This document shows positions 17,324 through 27,745 of a DNA stretch of 64,000 nucleotides, one piece after another. This DNA comes from Dongshaea marina (GTDB lineage: Bacteria > Pseudomonadota > Gammaproteobacteria > Enterobacterales > Aeromonadaceae): the NCBI RefSeq assembly GCF_003072645.1, contig NZ_CP028897.1, forward strand, positions 4,627,501 to 4,691,500, in the 5' to 3' direction. Each line of letters begins with the position of its first letter. Position 1 is the first letter of the stretch. A program made the translations under genes and the position numbers. A model generated the notes under the pieces. That model ran no database searches. It was not told the origin of the DNA and worked only from the letters and a program-made list of their open reading frames with translations.

Positions 17324-18574
17324 CTATAATTCTATATTCAGCCCAAAAAAATCAGCTTTCTTTTTAACTGCAGAGCGATTATGCACAGGGCTTTTAATAT
17401 AGATCTCATTGAGATCTCTGCCACTTAGATCCATTGTCTGATCAAGTGAATAATACTCCTCCATAACAATTACATCACCCTCCAATCCAACAACTTCAGA
17501 TATACTTGTTACTCGACGGCTTCCATCATTAAGTCGTTTAACCTGAACAATAATATCCACTGCACTTGAAATGTTCTGCTTGATAGCCTTCAAAGGAAGC
17601 GAAGCATTAGCCATCATGACCATATTTTCGATTCTTGATATAGCATCCCTTGGAGTATTTGCGTGTAGCGTTGTCATTGAACCATCATGCCCGGTATTCA
17701 TCGCCTGTAGCATCTCAAGTGCTTCTGCCCCCCGGCACTCCCCAATGACAATACGATCGGGACGCATTCGTAGTGCGTTGATGAGTAACTTATTCTGATC
17801 AATTGCGCCAGTGCCCTCTATATTATCTTTTCTGGTCTCCAGTCTGAGAGTATGCTTTTTTGATAGTCGTAGCTCAGCGGCATCCTCAATAGTGATAATT
17901 CGCTCATCATCAGAGATGTATTCAGACAGAGCGTTCAGCAAAGTTGTTTTCCCTGAACCAGTCCCTCCCGATATGATTATGTTCAACCGGCAGTAGGTTG
18001 CAACCATGAGTAACTTTGCCATCTCTGAGGTCATAGCACCAAAATCTACAAGATCATTAAGTGAAATTGACTTATCAGAGAATTTTCTTATTGAAATACT
18101 AGTACCATCAAGAGCAAGAGGAGGCAGAACCATATTAACTCGGCTACCATCATGTAATCTTGCATCGCACAGAGGAGATGATTCATCAATACGCCTTCCG
18201 ACACTTGATGCGATTCTTTTTGCTATCGTCTGTAGTTGTATTTCATCAATAAATTTTAATTCAGATTCCTCAAGCTTTCCAAACTTTTCGTAATATATTT
18301 GATTTGGACCATTTATCATAATGTCTGAGACCTGAGGATCATCCATTAGACTTTGCATTGGACCAAGTCCAACTAACTCATCAACCATATCTTGAACAAA
18401 TAATTCCTTTTCAGAGAAAGATACTGGTAGCTGTTCCCTGGATATAATTACATCAATCGCAGTGGATATTTGCTCTCGAAGCTCCTGTGGGGTCAACCTA
18501 GATATCATATCAGCCTCAATAGCGGCAAATATTCCGGCCCTTACTTTCAGAAAGTACTCTTGCAGTAAATTCAT
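17324..18574 (-). CDS. tadA: Tad/Flp pilus assembly ATPase TadA (CpaF)
   Basis: A 416-residue secretion ATPase that powers Flp pilus assembly at the inner membrane. N-terminal domain about 1-110. The nucleotide domain has Walker A GGTGSGKT (203-210), the Asp-box region [11 protein letters not shown], Walker B area [10 protein letters not shown] (273-282) and the His box [11 protein letters not shown]. All family motifs are intact. It is the last tad gene here, after tadG and a small gene, whereas it usually sits between tadZ and tadB. The C-terminal ~60 residues after the ATPase core look lineage-specific. Confidence 0.93.
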   Translation of the reverse strand: MNLLQEYFLKVRAGIFAAIEADMISRLTPQELREQISTAIDVIISREQLPVSFSEKELFVQDMVDELVGLGPMQSLMDDPQVSDIMINGPNQIYYEKFGKLEESELKFIDEIQLQTIAKRIASSVGRRIDESSPLCDARLHDGSRVNMVLPPLALDGTSISIRKFSDKSISLNDLVDFGAMTSEMAKLLMVATYCRLNIIISGGTGSGKTTLLNALSEYISDDERIITIEDAAELRLSKKHTLRLETRKDNIEGTGAIDQNKLLINALRMRPDRIVIGECRGAEALEMLQAMNTGHDGSMTTLHANTPRDAISRIENMVMMANASLPLKAIKQNISSAVDIIVQVKRLNDGSRRVTSISEVVGLEGDVIVMEEYYSLDQTMDLSGRDLNEIYIKSPVHNRSAVKKKADFFGLNIEL

Positions 18575-18586
18575 TAACTTTTTCCC

Positions 18587-18784
18587 TTACACAGAATTAG
18601 GATTAATTCTTTTTCTTATGAAATTCCATCTTTCTTTATAACGTGCCGCCTTGAATGTAGCTAGAGCCTCATACTGCCAGCTATTAACATGATCTATAAA
18701 TCCCTCCAAATCATTACTCCACTTTAGGCTGGATGCCTCATGGATTTCATCTTGCCTTGCTTGTCTACTTATACTTTGGATCAT
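18587..18784 (-). CDS. Small hypothetical protein between tadG and tadA
   Basis: A cytoplasmic-looking 65-residue product starting MIQSISRQARQDEIHE, with aromatic and basic residues near its C-terminus. It overlaps the end of tadG by 20 bp if the ATG at 18784 is used; a longer frame from 18856 exists but has no ribosome site. It stops 12 bp before tadA. The tight packing suggests translational coupling. No known Tad component matches; it may be a local accessory protein. Confidence 0.5.
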   Translation of the reverse strand: MIQSISRQARQDEIHEASSLKWSNDLEGFIDHVNSWQYEALATFKAARYKERWNFIRKRINPNSV

Positions 18785-19970
18785 ATAAATGGCCAACCTC
18801 TTCATAAAAAAGTAGTAAAATCTTGTTATATATATCTTCATAGTCTGTCGCAACAAAATAGCTATCCTGACTTACACAGTTTAAAGAAGGGATGTTGTTA
18901 TCTTTATATGTAATGACAGCAATTCGATTAGGTTTAGTATCTAAAAAATCATGATTTTGATTAGGGTATTGTGAGTTCAGAAATCCTATTATTTCATCAC
19001 ACCGGCCTCCATAACTTCCAGAAGATGGATTATCTTCTTCATCCGTTAAAAGAATGATCAACCTCCTTTTTCCTGTTTTTTCTGTCGGTTGATCGCTTAT
19101 CATTTGTGTCGCTCTATATAATCCTTCTATTGCATAGGTTTTTCCTATAGGCTTCCAACTCGCTATCTTTGATTTGAATTCATACGGATCATCCGTGAAG
19201 TCAATTTGACTTCCGATAAACAATTCTGGCTCTCCTTTAGCACTACTCTCTAAATCAGGTGGTCCAGTTGTAGTGTACGTCTGGTTATTGTCACCAGATG
19301 AAACCTCATTATATGCAACTGCCGCAAAACGATTCTTGGGAAAGAGTTGATCAATCTTACCATTTAACTCATCTATCTTGATGACGATCTTATTCATTAC
19401 CTTAATCACACCCTGATACTTTTTATCTCTATCCCACTCATGAAACATGCTTCCTGAAAAATCAGCAACAAAAATTACATCAACATTATCGGATACTGAC
19501 TTTCTTGCGACGCCAAACCCACTAACCTCTTGTTGCTTGTCAAACCCAGAATCAAACCAGGATTCAAACTTTGAATTTACCGATATTCTATACTCCAGGA
19601 ACTTCAATCCGTTGCGATCGTATTTACCAACAGCTTCGCAATCAGTTCCATACACAGATCCACTGCGACAAAGAAGACTTTCGATATTTATATCACTATC
19701 TGATACCTCATAATCTGGAATAAAAACATCCAGGTAGCGCTTCACCATTTCTTTCTTTTCAGATTTTTGCTCAGTTAGTGTGGCTCCAGGAAATGATGAT
19801 ATTGCTATTCCGGCAGACTCTATGGCATCATTAACTCTTGAGTATGACTCTATATATCTGGCCCCCTCAACAGATAGAATCACCATAGATGAAAGTGTAA
19901 ATAATATTAGGATTAAAGTTATTGTTGCCACGCCAGATTGATAGGACATTCTCATGGTAATTCCTGTCAT
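18765..19970 (-). CDS. tadG: TadG-like pilus assembly protein with vWA domain
   Basis: A 401-residue protein with a single N-terminal membrane segment after a pseudopilin-like start (MSYQSGVATITLILI) and a large extracytoplasmic part. A von Willebrand A domain begins at about residue 163. Its metal site DFSGSM (170-175) is intact, with LLTDEEDNP further on supplying another MIDAS element. TadG-type proteins are minor components or anchors of the Tad machine. The start overlaps the tadD stop by 4 bp (ATGA). Confidence 0.85.
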   Translation of the reverse strand: MTGITMRMSYQSGVATITLILILFTLSSMVILSVEGARYIESYSRVNDAIESAGIAISSFPGATLTEQKSEKKEMVKRYLDVFIPDYEVSDSDINIESLLCRSGSVYGTDCEAVGKYDRNGLKFLEYRISVNSKFESWFDSGFDKQQEVSGFGVARKSVSDNVDVIFVADFSGSMFHEWDRDKKYQGVIKVMNKIVIKIDELNGKIDQLFPKNRFAAVAYNEVSSGDNNQTYTTTGPPDLESSAKGEPELFIGSQIDFTDDPYEFKSKIASWKPIGKTYAIEGLYRATQMISDQPTEKTGKRRLIILLTDEEDNPSSGSYGGRCDEIIGFLNSQYPNQNHDFLDTKPNRIAVITYKDNNIPSLNCVSQDSYFVATDYEDIYNKILLLFYEEVGHLYDPKYK

Positions 19971-20671
19971 GCCAATTTATTATAGATGACTCTCGCTTCA
20001 TCGCGGGACACCTCATACTTTTCAGTTAGTATTTGCATGACATAATCTTTATCTCTTAATTTAGATAACACAAGAATCATATTGGAGGTGACTTTTTTAT
20101 CTTGAGGATTTCTTAAATAGATTGGCATCAACATCCCTAGAGACTCCTTATACTTCCCTTCCATGTAAAGAGACACCGCAATATTATTTTTTATTTTTGT
20201 ATTATCGAACAATAGCGCCCTAGCTTGATTAAACTGAACAATTGAATCTTCATACTTTTTCAGTGAAGATAAAACTATCCCTTTTTGGTTATAATATTTA
20301 GCAACATCAGACTTAGATTTAATTGCTGAGTTGATCAGCCTGAGAGACAGCTTGAATTTACCTAGCTTATAAAAGTTATCCGATTGCATAAAAAGATATT
20401 CTGGATTATTGCTATTTCTTTTTAGTAGATTTTCAATATGATATGAGGATGCTTCATAATCATTTAGTTTATAATAATACGTGGCTAACTTAAATCGATT
20501 TTCTTCTGAGTCTGACTTTTTAACCTTATCAGAGTATAACTTCACTAATCCAGAGTAATTATTTGCCTTTTCCATTATTGATTCTTTTTTCGCTGACTGA
20601 TCGATTGTCTTATTCGTGCTGCATCCAACAAGCCATAGAATTGAAATAAATATTATAGTGAACTTAATCAT
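19967..20671 (-). CDS. tadD: TadD-like TPR lipoprotein
   Basis: Lipoprotein signal peptide with lipobox WLVGC (Cys17), followed by at least four tetratricopeptide-like helical pairs between about residues 40 and 180 (for example KYYNQKGIVLSSLKKYEDSI). In Tad systems TadD is a pilotin-like lipoprotein needed for secretin assembly. It overlaps tadC by 4 bp upstream and tadG by 4 bp downstream, so the genes are coupled. Confidence 0.85.
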   Translation of the reverse strand: MIKFTIIFISILWLVGCSTNKTIDQSAKKESIMEKANNYSGLVKLYSDKVKKSDSEENRFKLATYYYKLNDYEASSYHIENLLKRNSNNPEYLFMQSDNFYKLGKFKLSLRLINSAIKSKSDVAKYYNQKGIVLSSLKKYEDSIVQFNQARALLFDNTKIKNNIAVSLYMEGKYKESLGMLMPIYLRNPQDKKVTSNMILVLSKLRDKDYVMQILTEKYEVSRDEARVIYNKLA

Positions 20672-21549
20672 GAAACCCCCATCATACGTAATATGCCTGG
20701 TGCTGTAATTAAAAAGACAATTGGAAGTAATATAAAAACAATCAAAGGTATCGACATTTTTGAAGACAGTTTTCCAATTTTTTCCTCCAGAGCTAAAGTC
20801 TTTACTTCACGAATATCTGATGAAAGATTGATTAACACAGAGTATATTGACGTTCCAAACTTAATACTTTGATTCAAAGTGTAAGAAAATGTTTTCACTT
20901 CAGATATGTTTATGTTCTCCTGTAGCTCATTGAGGGAAGCACGCATTCCTATAATGTTGCTTCGTTCCATAATTTTATCGATTATCTTTGATAGTAATGG
21001 GAATTGAAATTTAATCTCTTTTGAGATATATACCAATGATGATTCAATACTCATTCCGGTTTGAGAACATATCGCCATCAGATCAACAACATATGGAACA
21101 CCTTCTCTCACCCTATGTATCACTTCTTTTTTTTTCGATCTTACCCAGCTAGCACAAACAAAACCTAATAGGATATAACAGATTGAAATGGCCGCAATCT
21201 TCATCTGAAATGATTCAAGTAGCTTAAAGTTTGAGCCTCCTACAAGTATATAAATTAAAATCGATATTGTGGCTGTATACTTAATTAACTTTGATTTTCT
21301 TTCAAGGTCATCAAAATAATCAAACTGCACATAATCTGATTTCTGTTTCTCATTAAATAATTCATCTTTGCTATTTTTAGATAAAAGACTAATAAATGTA
21401 AACTTATCCTTCAATTCTATATCATTGGACATATATCTCATCATAGCTAACTGTCTATTCTTCCTTATCAGGAATCCTCTTATCAGGTAGATTATGAGCA
21501 ATGAAGAGAAAAGTGAGATAAACAACCAGCGTATTAATTCATGATTCAT
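20668..21549 (-). CDS. tadC: Tad pilus platform protein TadC
   Basis: A 293-residue inner-membrane protein of the T2SF (GspF-like) fold: one membrane segment at the N-terminus, two around residues 90-130 and one at the C-terminus (LIVFILLPIVFLITAPGIL). The cytoplasmic part has the family pattern REGVPYVVDLMAICSQTGMS. TadB and TadC form the platform on which TadA works. It starts one base after the tadB stop. Confidence 0.9.
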   Translation of the reverse strand: MNHELIRWLFISLFSSLLIIYLIRGFLIRKNRQLAMMRYMSNDIELKDKFTFISLLSKNSKDELFNEKQKSDYVQFDYFDDLERKSKLIKYTATISILIYILVGGSNFKLLESFQMKIAAISICYILLGFVCASWVRSKKKEVIHRVREGVPYVVDLMAICSQTGMSIESSLVYISKEIKFQFPLLSKIIDKIMERSNIIGMRASLNELQENINISEVKTFSYTLNQSIKFGTSIYSVLINLSSDIREVKTLALEEKIGKLSSKMSIPLIVFILLPIVFLITAPGILRMMGVS

Positions 21550-22461
21550 TTACTTTACCCCAGAAAGTAGCATTCTTATAATCCCCATCCCTATCAACTC
21601 ACTTATAACAACATATCCTAGCAAATACCTCCCTATTGTTGAGGTAAATATGTAGTCAAAATTATCGGGGCTAAGAAACCTCATTATAATGAGAAATATG
21701 AATGGCAGACTTGCAACTATTTTAGCTGATGAACGCGCCTCGGCCGTTAAAGCCATCTTTTTTTTATCCGCAGCATAATTTGCAAAAATTATCCGATCAA
21801 TCTTTTTTATCACCTCATTGAGCTGACCACCTTGTTCTATATTCACTTTTAAAGTCGATATAAAGAACTTGTATTCGGCTATATCTATCTTTTGTGAAGC
21901 CTTATCTAAAACTTCAACAGGTGGCTCGCCAATAATCAACCGGTCAGCAACCCACTTTAGTTCAATACCAACAACGCCCTTTATCGTTTCAGCTACGTAT
22001 CTGAGGGAGTTAGTCAAACTCTCACCTGAAGATATAGAGCTAGCAAGCAAATTAATTGCGTCTGGGAACTCTGAAATGAACTTTTTCTTATAGCGTCCTT
22101 TTAATACTTTCATACCCATTATTGTGGAGACTATTATTGAAACACCCACGGATAAGATAATATTATTTACTAGATACTTGCTGATACCTAAACCGATTAC
22201 AATTACAATAGCATAAAATAGTAATATCTTAACCCTGAATTTATCTCCTAACTCATGAATTGCACTTTCAATCTCGGCTTTTGCTTTAATTAGCAAACCA
22301 CTTTTGCCAAAGGATATTAGACTTGTTCCTCCAGACGCTTCATCACTAGCTACCCCACTAGTGGCAGGTAAAAATCCTAATTTTGCCTTTTTTCTACTCC
22401 GAGTTTTATATTCAACAAAGATAAATATAACAATAAACAATCCCATTAGGTAATATATCAT
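21550..22461 (-). CDS. tadB: Tad pilus platform protein TadB
   Basis: A 303-residue T2SF-domain protein with an N-terminal membrane segment, a hydrophobic pair around residues 85-115, the conserved FPDAINLLASSISSGESL stretch and a C-terminal membrane segment. It partners TadC. Here tadB follows tadZ directly because tadA has been moved to the operon end. The gap to tadZ is 32 bp. Confidence 0.9.
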   Translation of the reverse strand: MIYYLMGLFIVIFIFVEYKTRSRKKAKLGFLPATSGVASDEASGGTSLISFGKSGLLIKAKAEIESAIHELGDKFRVKILLFYAIVIVIGLGISKYLVNNIILSVGVSIIVSTIMGMKVLKGRYKKKFISEFPDAINLLASSISSGESLTNSLRYVAETIKGVVGIELKWVADRLIIGEPPVEVLDKASQKIDIAEYKFFISTLKVNIEQGGQLNEVIKKIDRIIFANYAADKKKMALTAEARSSAKIVASLPFIFLIIMRFLSPDNFDYIFTSTIGRYLLGYVVISELIGMGIIRMLLSGVK

Positions 22462-22493
22462 AGGAATCCGTCTTAGATAGAAATCAGAAGAGT

Positions 22494-23731
22494 TTATTTA
22501 GCAAAAAGTGATTTCACTATATCACTTAATCCACCTCTAAAATATTTTCTCGCAGCCTCAGATTGACTGCTTCCAATAACACTATTCGTCATATCGAAAA
22601 TAGCATCACCAACTTTTGAACCAGATTTATAAGGAAGCTGTTTATCAATAAGAACATCATCTATTTTCTCCTCATATGGAATAACAAGATCAACAGAGAT
22701 AGATAGTGTTTTTTCTATATAATTCTTTAGTGCTAGCAGGTTTGATTTCTGTTTTTGAACTATCACGATCAATGTTCTTACATCATTATTATTGGAGTTT
22801 ACTAGCACAGAGAGCTCACGGAGAGATGAAAAACTACTATCTGAAACATAGAGGATCACATCGCTATTATTACTAATCCATTCACTATTTAGGTTTAGCG
22901 TATTTGCTCCGGAAATATCTGAAACAACAAAGCTAGTATCGTTAGATAGACAATCTGTTACCCTATCATTCACTGGAAATAGGTATGCTAGCTTTTCAAG
23001 AGGGAACCTCAAATTTACGAATTTTAATTTACTTGTTATTTCCTGAATAAATGGCTTAATAAAATTTGAATCTATTTTGTCAAGAGAAATATCTCTTAAG
23101 CTATCAATTGATTTAATATCTTTATTACCGAACAATATATCATGGCAGCCCTTTCCATTGTGATAATTGATGTATAACACTTCCCTATTTTTGACTTCAG
23201 ATAAACAAAGAGCTAGTTGTGAAGATACGAGACTACAGCCAACCCCCCCTTTGGCACCTATAACATTAATTCGCTTTGCTGTTCTCTTTACGCCATCTCT
23301 CTTTGGGTTACCATTTATTATTTCTATAATTCGGGATATATTTTTCGGGAAGAATATATAATTAATTCCTTTAGATTCAAGATCTAATAAAAAAGAGATC
23401 TCATTAATGCTACCAATGACGATAATGTTTGTATCACTACTATATGACTGACTTATTGAATTTAGAAAGCTCTCAGATCTTTCTCTTCCCTCTAACTCAA
23501 ATATCACATTTTGCACGTCGTGACTTTTCATAATTTCACTTTCATAGGTATCTTTATTTAATTCGATCCCTACTAGATCACCAAGCCCTTCTAATATAAA
23601 AACTCTTTGACCTGGTCAAATACATCTTCAGACTTATAATAAAAATATACTTTCTCACTCTTAACAACAGTTTCGTTGCTTTTCATTTTTGATGTTGATG
23701 TTATATTTTCTAATATTTTAGTTAAGCTCAT
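22494..23731 (-). CDS. tadZ: TadZ/CpaE-like pilus localisation ATPase, reading frame interrupted
   Basis: A ParA/MinD-like protein that places the Tad machine at its cellular site. The ATG at 23731 has GGTGG five bases upstream and codes 46 residues before a stop. The main frame, in line from about 23600, continues EGLGDLVGIELNKD into a receiver-like domain, then the ATPase domain with deviant Walker A VIGAKGGVGCSL. Adding one base to the five-base A run at 23598-23602 (T run on the coding strand) joins both parts into ~412 residues. Without the fix, only a 345-residue form from ATG 23531 would be made, without the N-terminus. Confidence 0.82.
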
Positions 23732-23744
23732 TTATCCACCACCA

Positions 23745-24227
23745 CTATTGGGTTTTAATCGAATTTTCATAGTTATTAATAGATTTATAGCGAAGATACT
23801 CTTGAGTGCAGCCGGAGTTATTTTGTGACAGATTGAGTATTGATATAGATCTGCAGTCTGGATCTAGCACTCTGTAGCTAAATATTTCAATTGCCATATC
23901 ATAGCCATCTCCAAATTTTGGGTTTATCCTATTTATATTTATGTCTGATTTATCCTTACCTAAAGATATTAGCCAACTCTGAACCTTATTTGATATCTCT
24001 AAGCAGATATTTGTAGAGCATATGAAATTTATTCTTTTATGGATAAATAGTTCATCATCCTTTTTTAGTTCCTCTTTAATGTCTTCAATAACAACACTAG
24101 ATCTCTTGTTCGAAGAATTAATTTTTACCTCCTTCTTATTTAGCCTTATTGGGATCTCATAGTTTATTTTTGATATTGCATTAAAGGACATGAAAACTGT
24201 AATACAGATAACTAGATACTTGATCAT
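23745..24227 (-). CDS. RcpB/CpaD-position pilus assembly protein
   Basis: A 160-residue exported protein with a signal peptide ending near NAIS/KINYE and four cysteines in the mature part. It lies between the secretin gene (4-bp overlap) and tadZ, where Tad loci carry rcpB or cpaD. Sequence similarity to either is not obvious by eye, so the name rests on position. A periplasmic or outer-membrane accessory of the secretin is likely. Confidence 0.6.
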   Translation of the reverse strand: MIKYLVICITVFMSFNAISKINYEIPIRLNKKEVKINSSNKRSSVVIEDIKEELKKDDELFIHKRINFICSTNICLEISNKVQSWLISLGKDKSDININRINPKFGDGYDMAIEIFSYRVLDPDCRSISILNLSQNNSGCTQEYLRYKSINNYENSIKTQ

Positions 24228-25576
24228 CTTGAATATCCCCCATCATTTAGTATTTTGCTGATTTTTATATTTTCTTTTGTATCTCGCTGTAAGTTAATCC
24301 CCAAAAATCGTGACAGATCAGATGTCTTATTCATAAAAGGAACTTTGATATCATACGGAGATATAGACTTAACTAGTGTGACAGTTGCAATGATGACCAA
24401 TTCAGTTTTCACTCTCTCACTCTTAGTGTGCCTGAACATTGCACCTATAATAGGTACATCCCCAATAAATGGTATTTTCTCCAGGGACTCTCTGTCTTCA
24501 GAGTTTAGCAATCCTCCTAAAACAAAGCTGTCACCATCTGCTAATTGAAGTGTTGTTTTAGTCTTTCTCGATTTGAATGATGGAATCCCCTCGTATGAAT
24601 GCTCTGCATCAATTGCACTTACACCTGTCGATAGAGATAGTTTAATATTTTTATGATTTATAACCTTTGCCGCAATATCAAGTTTCACACCAAATTCTTT
24701 ATACTGCACATTAAAAGAATCTTGTGACTTCTGAACGATTGGCATCTCACCCCCAACAAGTATTGTTGCATTTTCCCCTGATAAAACTGATACATTAGGT
24801 TCAGCAAGAACTTGACCAACATTATCGTGATTGACGGCCGTAATCAAACCACGAATGTCATCTAATGATATACCTTTTCCTATGTTGAATTGTCCATTTC
24901 CACCTTCTGGAAAACCTTCTGATGACAGAAGATTAGACCATTTAACTCCCAGTTCGTTAACGATGGAAGATGAAACCTCAACTACATTGACTTTAACATT
25001 TACCTGTTGTGGAAAGCTTATTTTTAACTGGTTTGAAATCCCCTGGTATTCAAACTCATCTAATACTTTCTTTGAAACCTTATAACCAAATTTATCATCA
25101 CCACTCTCACTGCCAGAATTATCATATTTCAACGGTATTTTATTTTTATTTAATAGTGTACCCACAATATTATAAATATCATCTTTTTCTTCTTTATTAG
25201 AAACAGTTCCGTATAATATGACCTGATCCCCTCGGTTTATGATACTGATATCAAGATCTGGATATTTATCCAGCACAGCTCGCTTTACCTTACCAAGACT
25301 CTTTTCAATAAAAACGGTTGATTTATATATAGTATTTCCTTTTTTATCATTGACTATGATACTCGTCTCACCTAGACTCTTGCCGTAAATGACCACCTGG
25401 CTTTTATCCAGAACCTTGTAATCTGCAACTTTTGGGTTAGAGACAAATATTGTGCTTACATCTTTTTGTAATCTTACGACTCTTGAATCGTTGAGCCCTA
25501 TGACAATCACTCCAGCCAAAGCTGATTTTGAAATAATATATATAGTCAGCGCTATGTAAAATGTTTTTTTTAACAT
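24224..25576 (-). CDS. rcpA: Tad pilus outer-membrane secretin RcpA (CpaC)
   Basis: A 450-residue secretin forming the outer-membrane channel of the pilus. The signal peptide ends near KSALA. The N-terminal pilus-assembly domain has VVRLQKDVSTIFVSNPKVADY, then a BON-like segment around 105-150. The secretin core (about 190-410) carries LAEPNVSVLSGENATILVGG and the late LADGDSFVLGGLLNSEDRES. It is within the usual length range and complete. Its stop overlaps the next gene by 4 bp. Confidence 0.92.
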   Translation of the reverse strand: MLKKTFYIALTIYIISKSALAGVIVIGLNDSRVVRLQKDVSTIFVSNPKVADYKVLDKSQVVIYGKSLGETSIIVNDKKGNTIYKSTVFIEKSLGKVKRAVLDKYPDLDISIINRGDQVILYGTVSNKEEKDDIYNIVGTLLNKNKIPLKYDNSGSESGDDKFGYKVSKKVLDEFEYQGISNQLKISFPQQVNVKVNVVEVSSSIVNELGVKWSNLLSSEGFPEGGNGQFNIGKGISLDDIRGLITAVNHDNVGQVLAEPNVSVLSGENATILVGGEMPIVQKSQDSFNVQYKEFGVKLDIAAKVINHKNIKLSLSTGVSAIDAEHSYEGIPSFKSRKTKTTLQLADGDSFVLGGLLNSEDRESLEKIPFIGDVPIIGAMFRHTKSERVKTELVIIATVTLVKSISPYDIKVPFMNKTSDLSRFLGINLQRDTKENIKISKILNDGGYSR

Positions 25577-25579
25577 GAA

Positions 25580-26326
25580 TTACCCTCTTAGTTCCTTAAT
25601 TACAAATTCATCAGGAGATATATCATATATGTTTGCGCTATTACTAGCTGAGGATCCCTTGGTTGATTTATATATTTGGATCACACTTGCTGCCGATTCA
25701 GCAAAAATCAATTTTTTTAGCTCTGCTTGATTAACAGCCAGTTTTATTTTACTTATTTTGTCTTTATCTATACCTATATCTAGTATTTTTTTATTTGAAA
25801 TGAGCTTTATTGCTTTATTATTAAGGCTCTGAGAGCTTCGGGATCTCACGACATTGGATGAAGGTAACATGATAAACACATCAATAATATCATCTATACG
25901 GATATCACTCTTGCCTATCGATTGCTTTTTTAAGGATAATTCATACAGCGTCGAGCTGTTATTTATCATTAAATCTAAGTAACCAGGCTGATTAGGATAT
26001 AATATATCATTATTGTTTACAGGCTGATCCTTTTGGATATTTTGAGCCGCCCTAGCCTTATCTTTTAAAATGAACTCCCCTTGGATAGATATATTAAGTT
26101 TATGGACTTCATCTTTAGTAAGCTTACGCTTAATAAGATCTCTCTTTGTAACCAGCTGCCCTTCTATGATATTATTTCTTGCGAAAGAAACATTGTACAT
26201 TAGCGCTCTTTTTTTAGGCTCTTTATGAGCTGTGTTTTCATTTTTATTTCCAAAGATATTAGAGGATATAAAAATCAAAAAAAACACTACTGCAAATGCT
26301 AACAAGAAAATCCTGCTTCTATTCAA
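25580..26326 (-). CDS. rcpC: Tad pilus assembly protein RcpC (CpaB)
   Basis: A 248-residue protein with an N-terminal membrane anchor (FLLAFAVVFFLIFISS) and a SAF-like domain (ARNNIIEGQLVTKRDLIKRK, about residues 50-115) typical of CpaB/RcpC. The family acts in the periplasm beside the secretin. It starts 18 bp after tadV and ends 3 bp before rcpA. Confidence 0.85.
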   Translation of the reverse strand: MNRSRIFLLAFAVVFFLIFISSNIFGNKNENTAHKEPKKRALMYNVSFARNNIIEGQLVTKRDLIKRKLTKDEVHKLNISIQGEFILKDKARAAQNIQKDQPVNNNDILYPNQPGYLDLMINNSSTLYELSLKKQSIGKSDIRIDDIIDVFIMLPSSNVVRSRSSQSLNNKAIKLISNKKILDIGIDKDKISKIKLAVNQAELKKLIFAESAASVIQIYKSTKGSSASNSANIYDISPDEFVIKELRG

Positions 26327-26344
26327 GAACCACCTCCAACTATA

Positions 26345-26746
26345 TTAATTTACTAAGATATACGATACTAGTATTGGTATGCTAAATGGTGTCGTTCTGT
26401 ATATCGATTTATCTCTTTTTATGATATATCTTTCCATCAAATATATGATGACTGTCGAGACCCCACCTATGGTTAAAGTAGATACAATTAGCTGACTAAT
26501 TACATCAGGTTTGAGCCATGGGATCATGCTCATCAGTATTTTAATATCAGCTCCGCCAATAATATTAAGCTTCATAAGTATTAGACCAAGAAAAATAATA
26601 ATAGGTAACATCATTAAGCTTGATGCATATATGTATCCACTACGATTAAACTCCGTTATGAAAAGTATCAGCACAAACTTATTCTTTATTTTTCTATACA
26701 CACAGTCATTTACTACAATATATATGGTTATTATGGAAAATAGCAT
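26345..26746 (-). CDS. tadV: Prepilin peptidase TadV (CpaA)
   Basis: A 133-residue polytopic membrane aspartyl protease that cleaves Flp, TadE and TadF. The two catalytic aspartates are visible: Asp14 in VVNDCVYRKIKN and Asp67 in GGADIK, the GxxD-type motif. It lacks the N-terminal methylase domain of PilD, as expected for TadV. In this locus it follows tadF rather than flp. Confidence 0.87.
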   Translation of the reverse strand: MLFSIITIYIVVNDCVYRKIKNKFVLILFITEFNRSGYIYASSLMMLPIIIFLGLILMKLNIIGGADIKILMSMIPWLKPDVISQLIVSTLTIGGVSTVIIYLMERYIIKRDKSIYRTTPFSIPILVSYILVN

Positions 26747-26754
26747 TGGAGGTA

Positions 26755-27285
26755 TTATCGTGAAAGACTTATCGCATCGGAGTGAACTATGGCATCACCA
26801 ATCTCAGTATTTCCCATGAAAGGTTCGTTTTTATAGCATAATGTCACCTGATACAGTAACCTCCTTTGCGCATTATGTGTTATTGGTGAAAAATCCTGAC
26901 CGGCCTCTTTAGGTTTACATTCGTAACCTGCTGAACCCCGTTGCCACTTCTGATGTCGATTAGGGAAACCATATTGCTGAAAAATAACTTTAAGGTTACT
27001 TTCTGAGAAATTGTTTATTGTGCGTCCTAATGATTGTTTTATGAATAAATAGAGCAAATCAATTTCGTTATTATCGACATTCTCACCGGTGCCGGTGAAA
27101 AGCTGAGTTCGCTCCTTAAATAAGCTCACAACAGAGAATGAAACTCTATTTATTTTTCCTCTAGTTGATAAGGCTATTACTGAGTCTTTCACAAATAGTA
27201 GCATTAGCCCCATAAAGAATGCGACCATTGCAAACTCTATTGAAAATACTCCTTTTTGTTTAGTTATGGAATTTATTCCTTTCAT
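26755..27285 (-). CDS. tadF: Pseudopilin TadF
   Basis: A 176-residue minor pseudopilin. The N-terminus MKGINSITKQKGVFSIEFAM carries the Tad cleavage pattern G/xxxxEF, followed by one hydrophobic stretch (MVAFFMGLMLLFV) and a periplasmic domain. The ATG at 27285 is preferred; the frame open to 27303 starts with TTG. It overlaps tadE by 26 bp. Confidence 0.82.
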   Translation of the reverse strand: MKGINSITKQKGVFSIEFAMVAFFMGLMLLFVKDSVIALSTRGKINRVSFSVVSLFKERTQLFTGTGENVDNNEIDLLYLFIKQSLGRTINNFSESNLKVIFQQYGFPNRHQKWQRGSAGYECKPKEAGQDFSPITHNAQRRLLYQVTLCYKNEPFMGNTEIGDAIVHSDAISLSR

Positions 27286-27730
27286 ACTCCTGGACCTCAA
27301 CAATTTCTCGCTTAAAGTTTATCTTGGGAAATATCGATGTAAATATCGGAATATATTGATAGTCTATTTTATATAATGCAATTGGAGATTTCGTATTGAA
27401 GTTTTGAGAACCATTCGCTAACTCGGTTATGCTTCCATAATACTCAACGTGTGTTTTTATACTATTAATGTCCATAAAATATTTCCAAATAGCATTTCTC
27501 TTATTTTGTCTTTTATATTCATTAAAGCTTTCAAGGTAATCATCCCCAAGAGAGTCGCTTGCTTGTGCCCATTGATTTTTTGAGGCTCTAATTGATTCTG
27601 AAAGAGCGAGATCTAAGACAGCTGATTTCAAGCCAATCAGGGAAATCTCAAATAATATAAAAATGAATATACAAAATACAAAAAATCCGATAGAAAACTC
27701 AATTGTCACGACGCCCTTCTGATTTTTCAT
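27260..27730 (-). CDS. tadE: Pseudopilin TadE
   Basis: A 156-residue minor pseudopilin. MKNQKGVVTIEFSIGFFVF shows the G/xxxxEF processing site at Gly6, then a single membrane helix and an extracytoplasmic domain. With TadF it is thought to prime or cap the pilus. It starts 16 bp after the OmpA-like gene, an unusual early position in the operon. Confidence 0.83.
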   Translation of the reverse strand: MKNQKGVVTIEFSIGFFVFCIFIFILFEISLIGLKSAVLDLALSESIRASKNQWAQASDSLGDDYLESFNEYKRQNKRNAIWKYFMDINSIKTHVEYYGSITELANGSQNFNTKSPIALYKIDYQYIPIFTSIFPKINFKREIVEVQEYERNKFHN

Positions 27731-27745
27731 ATCCTCCCCCGAAGC